Source: an uncultured Saprospiraceae bacterium
GTDB lineage: Bacteria > Bacteroidota > Bacteroidia > Chitinophagales > Saprospiraceae
Length of the DNA stretch: 38,952 nucleotides
Direction: 5' to 3'
NCBI GenBank assembly: GCA_937928575.1
Contig: CALFWW010000272.1
Coordinates: forward strand, 1-38,952
Below are positions 35,736 through 38,952 of this stretch, one piece after another. The translations under genes and the position numbers were made by a program. The notes beneath the pieces were generated by a model. The model had not been told where the DNA came from and did no database searches. It worked only from the letters and a program-made list of their open reading frames with translations. How positions within the stretch are numbered: the first letter of the stretch is position 1; each line of letters begins with the position of its first letter.

Positions 35736-35787
35736 GTATTTAAACTCAACTGAGAGAATTTTTGATTTCCCAATTGAGTTTAAATAC
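35736..35787 (-). terminator. Perfect 14-bp stem-loop, possible terminator
   Basis: GTATTTAAACTCAA (35736-35749) and TTGAGTTTAAATAC (35774-35787) are exact reverse complements with a 24-nt loop, 17 bp beyond the stop of the S9 peptidase gene. On the minus strand only a weak T-rich stretch (TTCTTTT) follows, so it may be a terminator, an mRNA 3'-end stabiliser or an operator for the downstream small lipoprotein gene. Confidence 0.5.
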
Positions 35788-35803
35788 GTTTGAGGAAATT
35801 CAC

Positions 35804-37984
35804 TTAATAAATAACTTCTGTTCCTGTATTTTTAAACATAAAAGACCACTGATCTGCTTGCTCTTCAATAATTTTTGAAACTGGTTTTCCAGCACCGTGA
35901 CCAGCATCTACAGCGATACGAATCAATACTGGATTTGGCCCGACATGAGACTTTTGCAATTGTGCAGCATATTTAAAAGAGTGTGCAGGAACGACTCGGT
36001 CATCATGATCGGCAGTTGTAATCATGGTCGCAGGGTAAGCCGTTCCATCTTTCAAATTATGTAGCGGAGAATATTTGATCAAGGTTTTAAATTGTTCAGG
36101 ATCATCACTCGATCCATATTCTGGAACCCATCCAAAACCAACTGTGAATTTGTGATAACGTAACATATCGAGCACGCCCACCGCTGGAAAGGCAACAGCA
36201 AACATATCAGGCTGCTGCGTCATACAAGCACCAACCAATAACCCACCATTGGAACCACCAGCAATGGCTAGTTTTTCTGATTTGGTGTAACCTTCATTCA
36301 TTAAATATTTGGCCGCATAAATAAAATCATCAAATACATTCTGCTTTTTGTCCAACATACCTTCTTTGTGCCAGTCTTCACCATATTCACCACCACCTCT
36401 TAAATTTGGCATTGCAAATACACCTCCATTTTCTAACAATATAATTCTGGAAGTACTGAAAGAAGGAGAAAGACTAACGTTGAATCCACCATAACCATAT
36501 AAATACGTTGGGTTGTTTCCATCCAATTTCAATCCTTTTTTGTGGACAATAAACATAGAAACTTTGGTCCCATCTTTACTCGGATAAAAGACTTGCTTTT
36601 CCTCATAATCATTTGGATCAAATTTCAATTCTGTTTTTCTAAACTCTGTCGACTTTCCAGTTGCCACATCATATTTGAAACTAACACCTGGTAGCAAAAA
36701 TGAAGTGAAAGAATAGAATAATGTTTTATCATCTTCATAGCCACCCAATCCACCAGCACTACCTACACCTGGAAGCGCTACTTCGCTGATGTTGGTTCCA
36801 TCATAATCCATCCGGTAGATTTTATTGGTTGCATTTTTAAGATAAGTGGCGAACATTTTACCTCCACCTGTATTGACACCTGACAATAAATCTTCCTTTT
36901 CAGGAATCACATCTTTCCAATTTTTTGGAGATGGATCGTTTAATGGTGCTTTCACCAATCGGTAGTTCGGCGCATCTTTATTAGTCATGATCAGAAAATA
37001 ATCTTTCGTTGCATGAACCATGTAAGTCTTGTATTTGAAACCCTCAATCATTGGCTTAAAATCACCACCTGCTTTCAAATCTTTGAAGTATACTTCATTT
37101 CCTTCTGTCCCTTCACTGACGTTGAGGATTAAATATTTTCCGTTTTCAGAAACACCTGTCCAGTGATACAATTTAGGATTTTTACGGTTTTCGTAAATTA
37201 GTTTATCCGCAGATTGATCATCTCCTAATTTGTGATAATAAATTTGATGATAACTATTGGTGGCAGATAATTCATCTCCTTCTTTTGGTTCTGGATAACG
37301 ACTGTAGAAAAATCCATCTCCATGCCACGAAGCACCTGAGAATTTCACCCATTCCAAGTTGTCGGGTAATTTCTTTCCAGTAGCCACTTCCATGACATAC
37401 AATTCTTGCCAATCTGATCCAGCAACATTTTTACTAATGGCTGCATACTTCTTATCTTGAGAAAAACTAGCAATACTCACTGCAGTTGTTCCATCCGCCG
37501 ACATCTTGTTGGGGTCCATGAAGACAACTGGTTCCCCTTCCAATCCTTTTTGACGATAGACAACTGACTGATTTTGTAAGCCATCATTTTTGTTGAAGAA
37601 ATAATAATCACCACAACTATATGGCGTTGATAATTTCGGGAAATTAAAAAGTTCGGTATAGCGCTTCTTAATTTTTTCCCGCATCGGAATACTATTTAAG
37701 TAGCCGAACGTAACCTCGTTTTGTGCTTTGACCCAAGCTTTAGTATCCTCAGCATTATCATCTTCCAACCAACGATATGGATCTTTAATTTCAGTTCCAT
37801 GATAATCATCCACTTGATCAACCATTTTGGTTTCTGGATATACCAATTTCATAGTTGTAGCTGTTTTTTTCATTTCTTTTGTTGTCTCTTTCATCGTGTC
37901 TGTTGTGACAGGTTTTACTTTTTCATTGCAAGATGCGAGAAAGCATCCGATAATGCATACGTAAATGAGGGTGTTGAAGTTCAT
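35804..37984 (-). CDS. Prolyl oligopeptidase family S9A, lipoprotein
   Basis: Serine peptidase cleaving short peptides after proline. From the ATG at 37984 it has 726 aa with lipoprotein signal IIGCFLASC. The open frame extends to 38107, but that would bury the signal peptide. An N-terminal cap (YHGTEIKDPYRWLEDDNAED is the family entry motif) and seven-bladed propeller are followed by the alpha/beta-hydrolase domain: nucleophile Ser578 in AGGSNGGLL, Asp in TADHDDRVVP and His in DAGHGAG. Probably periplasmic or surface anchored. Strand and position next to the M1 lipoprotein suggest a joint role in peptide breakdown. Confidence 0.94.
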   Translation of the reverse strand: MNFNTLIYVCIIGCFLASCNEKVKPVTTDTMKETTKEMKKTATTMKLVYPETKMVDQVDDYHGTEIKDPYRWLEDDNAEDTKAWVKAQNEVTFGYLNSIPMREKIKKRYTELFNFPKLSTPYSCGDYYFFNKNDGLQNQSVVYRQKGLEGEPVVFMDPNKMSADGTTAVSIASFSQDKKYAAISKNVAGSDWQELYVMEVATGKKLPDNLEWVKFSGASWHGDGFFYSRYPEPKEGDELSATNSYHQIYYHKLGDDQSADKLIYENRKNPKLYHWTGVSENGKYLILNVSEGTEGNEVYFKDLKAGGDFKPMIEGFKYKTYMVHATKDYFLIMTNKDAPNYRLVKAPLNDPSPKNWKDVIPEKEDLLSGVNTGGGKMFATYLKNATNKIYRMDYDGTNISEVALPGVGSAGGLGGYEDDKTLFYSFTSFLLPGVSFKYDVATGKSTEFRKTELKFDPNDYEEKQVFYPSKDGTKVSMFIVHKKGLKLDGNNPTYLYGYGGFNVSLSPSFSTSRIILLENGGVFAMPNLRGGGEYGEDWHKEGMLDKKQNVFDDFIYAAKYLMNEGYTKSEKLAIAGGSNGGLLVGACMTQQPDMFAVAFPAVGVLDMLRYHKFTVGFGWVPEYGSSDDPEQFKTLIKYSPLHNLKDGTAYPATMITTADHDDRVVPAHSFKYAAQLQKSHVGPNPVLIRIAVDAGHGAGKPVSKIIEEQADQWSFMFKNTGTEVIY

Positions 37985-38053
37985 AATAAGGATGTTTGAT
38001 TTTTTAGTTGTATGTAATATGTTGTTTTTGGATTGTATTAGAAATTGAATATG

Positions 38054-38172
38054 GAATATCGAATCGCAGAATTTTGAAGTGAGTATGTAAGGAGCTCGCG
38101 AGTCCATGAGCTCTGATCCACGTCCTCTACTTCGACATTGAGTATTCTACGGTTCGATATTCTGCGGTTCAA
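38054..38172. repeat. Imperfect inverted repeat plus 15-bp tandem duplication
   Basis: 38054-38072 and 38144-38162 are reverse complements at 17 of 19 positions. The right arm is also part of a tandem duplication (38143-38157 and 38158-38172, 13 of 15 identical) that runs through the stop codon of the dynamin-like gene (38169-38171). Between the arms GAGCTC occurs twice. It sits between the dynamin-like and S9 genes. Confidence 0.6.
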
Positions 38173-38952
38173 TTTGCTCCCTCAATCTCCCCAGTCATCC
38201 CAACCAATCGTTCCTCAATAGATTCATAACTTTTTTCAAAACGATTAATAGACTCTTTTTCTCGTTTCAACATATCATCAAAATTGTGGAAGTTGCGATC
38301 GATTTTTGATTTAATATTTGCGATGTAGGTCTTTAATTTTTCAGTCACCTCAGATTCTAAACGAGTGCGACCTTTTAAGATCTCACTTTGATATCCTTCC
38401 AATATTTTCTTTCTTTTCATACCAATGGATACACCCGCGAATAGGAAGCCTATTGTTGTCAAAATTCCACCAGTAATATCGAATACCATTCCATTGGTGA
38501 CAGTTGCGAGAATAATTCCGATCACTGCGATACCAGAACCTGTTGCAATATTAGGCGAAATTGTTTCTTTGTCCGGGAATAATTCTTCATCGTGAAAATT
38601 CTCAGAGTGTTTTAAAAACTTAGAGAAAGTTTCTTGTAATTCACGTAAGACGTTTGTTCGACGTTCGGCAATATCACTAAAAATTTCGTGATTATCTTTT
38701 AGGATGGTTTCACTATTTTTTAACTTCAGATCAATCATCTTACCCATTTGTTGGATACTGTCTGCGATGTCTACAACCCCGTCATTCAGTTTGTCTTTTA
38801 GGGAGGTATTGAGATCTTTTTCCAATCCGCCTGCCAATCCATTCAGCCAATCTTTAGCGGATTCTCCTTTGTTCCAAACAGAAAAAATAGAACGTTTGAC
38901 CAAACTAAAAAAGCCAAGACCTTGCATCAATTCTTTTTCTCTTTTATTGGTA
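38169..38952 (-). CDS. Dynamin-like GTPase family protein, C-terminal part (5' cut by window edge)
   Basis: The frame is open through the right window edge (reading ...NKREKELMQGLGFF), so the start and any GTPase domain lie outside; the apparent TTG/ATG near 38927 is internal. The visible 260 residues are long helices (coiled-coil-like), interrupted by a glycine-rich hydrophobic hairpin (GSGIAVIGIILATVTNG and ILTTIGFLFAGVSIG), then helices rich in K/E. This helical stalk with a membrane-inserting paddle is the C-terminal organisation of bacterial dynamin-like proteins that remodel membranes. Without the G domain the assignment rests on architecture and wording only. Confidence 0.65.
   Translation of the reverse strand, partial: TNKREKELMQGLGFFSLVKRSIFSVWNKGESAKDWLNGLAGGLEKDLNTSLKDKLNDGVVDIADSIQQMGKMIDLKLKNSETILKDNHEIFSDIAERRTNVLRELQETFSKFLKHSENFHDEELFPDKETISPNIATGSGIAVIGIILATVTNGMVFDITGGILTTIGFLFAGVSIGMKRKKILEGYQSEILKGRTRLESEVTEKLKTYIANIKSKIDRNFHNFDDMLKREKESINRFEKSYESIEERLVGMTGEIEGAN

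Noticed and set aside
37985-38107. N-terminal extension of the S9 peptidase
   Set aside because: It would place a lipoprotein signal peptide internally; the ATG at 37984 puts it at the start.

Overview
The window looks like a chromosomal segment of a member of the Bacteroidota. Two very large secreted proteins end in type IX secretion (T9SS) C-terminal sorting domains, several lipoproteins carry a signal peptide ending in Cys, coding starts lack clear Shine-Dalgarno sequences, and base composition is AT-rich. I lean towards a Saprospiria- or Flavobacteriia-like organism, but the rank below phylum is a guess. I see no rRNA, tRNA, CRISPR array, transposase or phage gene.

Left part (1-9728): a minus-strand pair pyrE-M42 aminopeptidase diverges from a NUDIX hydrolase. 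A small secreted protein follows. A TetR regulator is divergent from an acetaldehyde dehydrogenase/4-hydroxy-2-oxovalerate aldolase pair (mhpF-mhpE type), followed by a succinate-semialdehyde-type aldehyde dehydrogenase. An opposite-strand four-helix-bundle gene sits between the aldolase and the dehydrogenase. A small outer-membrane-like protein ends this part.

Middle (9729-23729): rarA is followed by a 1090-residue T9SS substrate built from nine alternating four-cysteine modules, with an outer-membrane barrel gene 22 bp behind it. Then come a lipoprotein, a PnuC transporter, an S37 peptidase, a 700-bp intergenic region made of nested inverted repeats, a DUF1801 protein and a multidomain fungalysin (M36) metalloprotease with a T9SS signal.

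Accessory-looking stretch (23772-27740): two paralogous four-helix membrane proteins, a FAD amine oxidase and a membrane protein resembling only the C-terminal half of NrfD/ActC are packed like an operon. After them lie a cluster of small REP-like palindromes, a third, truncated copy of the four-helix protein, a small remnant on the other strand and another fold-back element.

Right part (27748-38952): a divergent asparagine synthetase faces an AsnC/Lrp regulator. Then, all on the minus strand, come a large polytopic membrane protein with a patatin-like lipase domain, an M1 aminopeptidase lipoprotein, a small lipoprotein, an S9 prolyl oligopeptidase lipoprotein and the C-terminal part of a dynamin-like protein cut by the window edge.

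Taken together, the window is rich in exported or periplasmic peptidases (S37, M36, M1, S9, plus a cytosolic M42), which fits a protein-degrading Bacteroidota lifestyle. The least explained material is the set of fold-back intergenic elements and the 23.7-27.4 kb membrane-protein locus.
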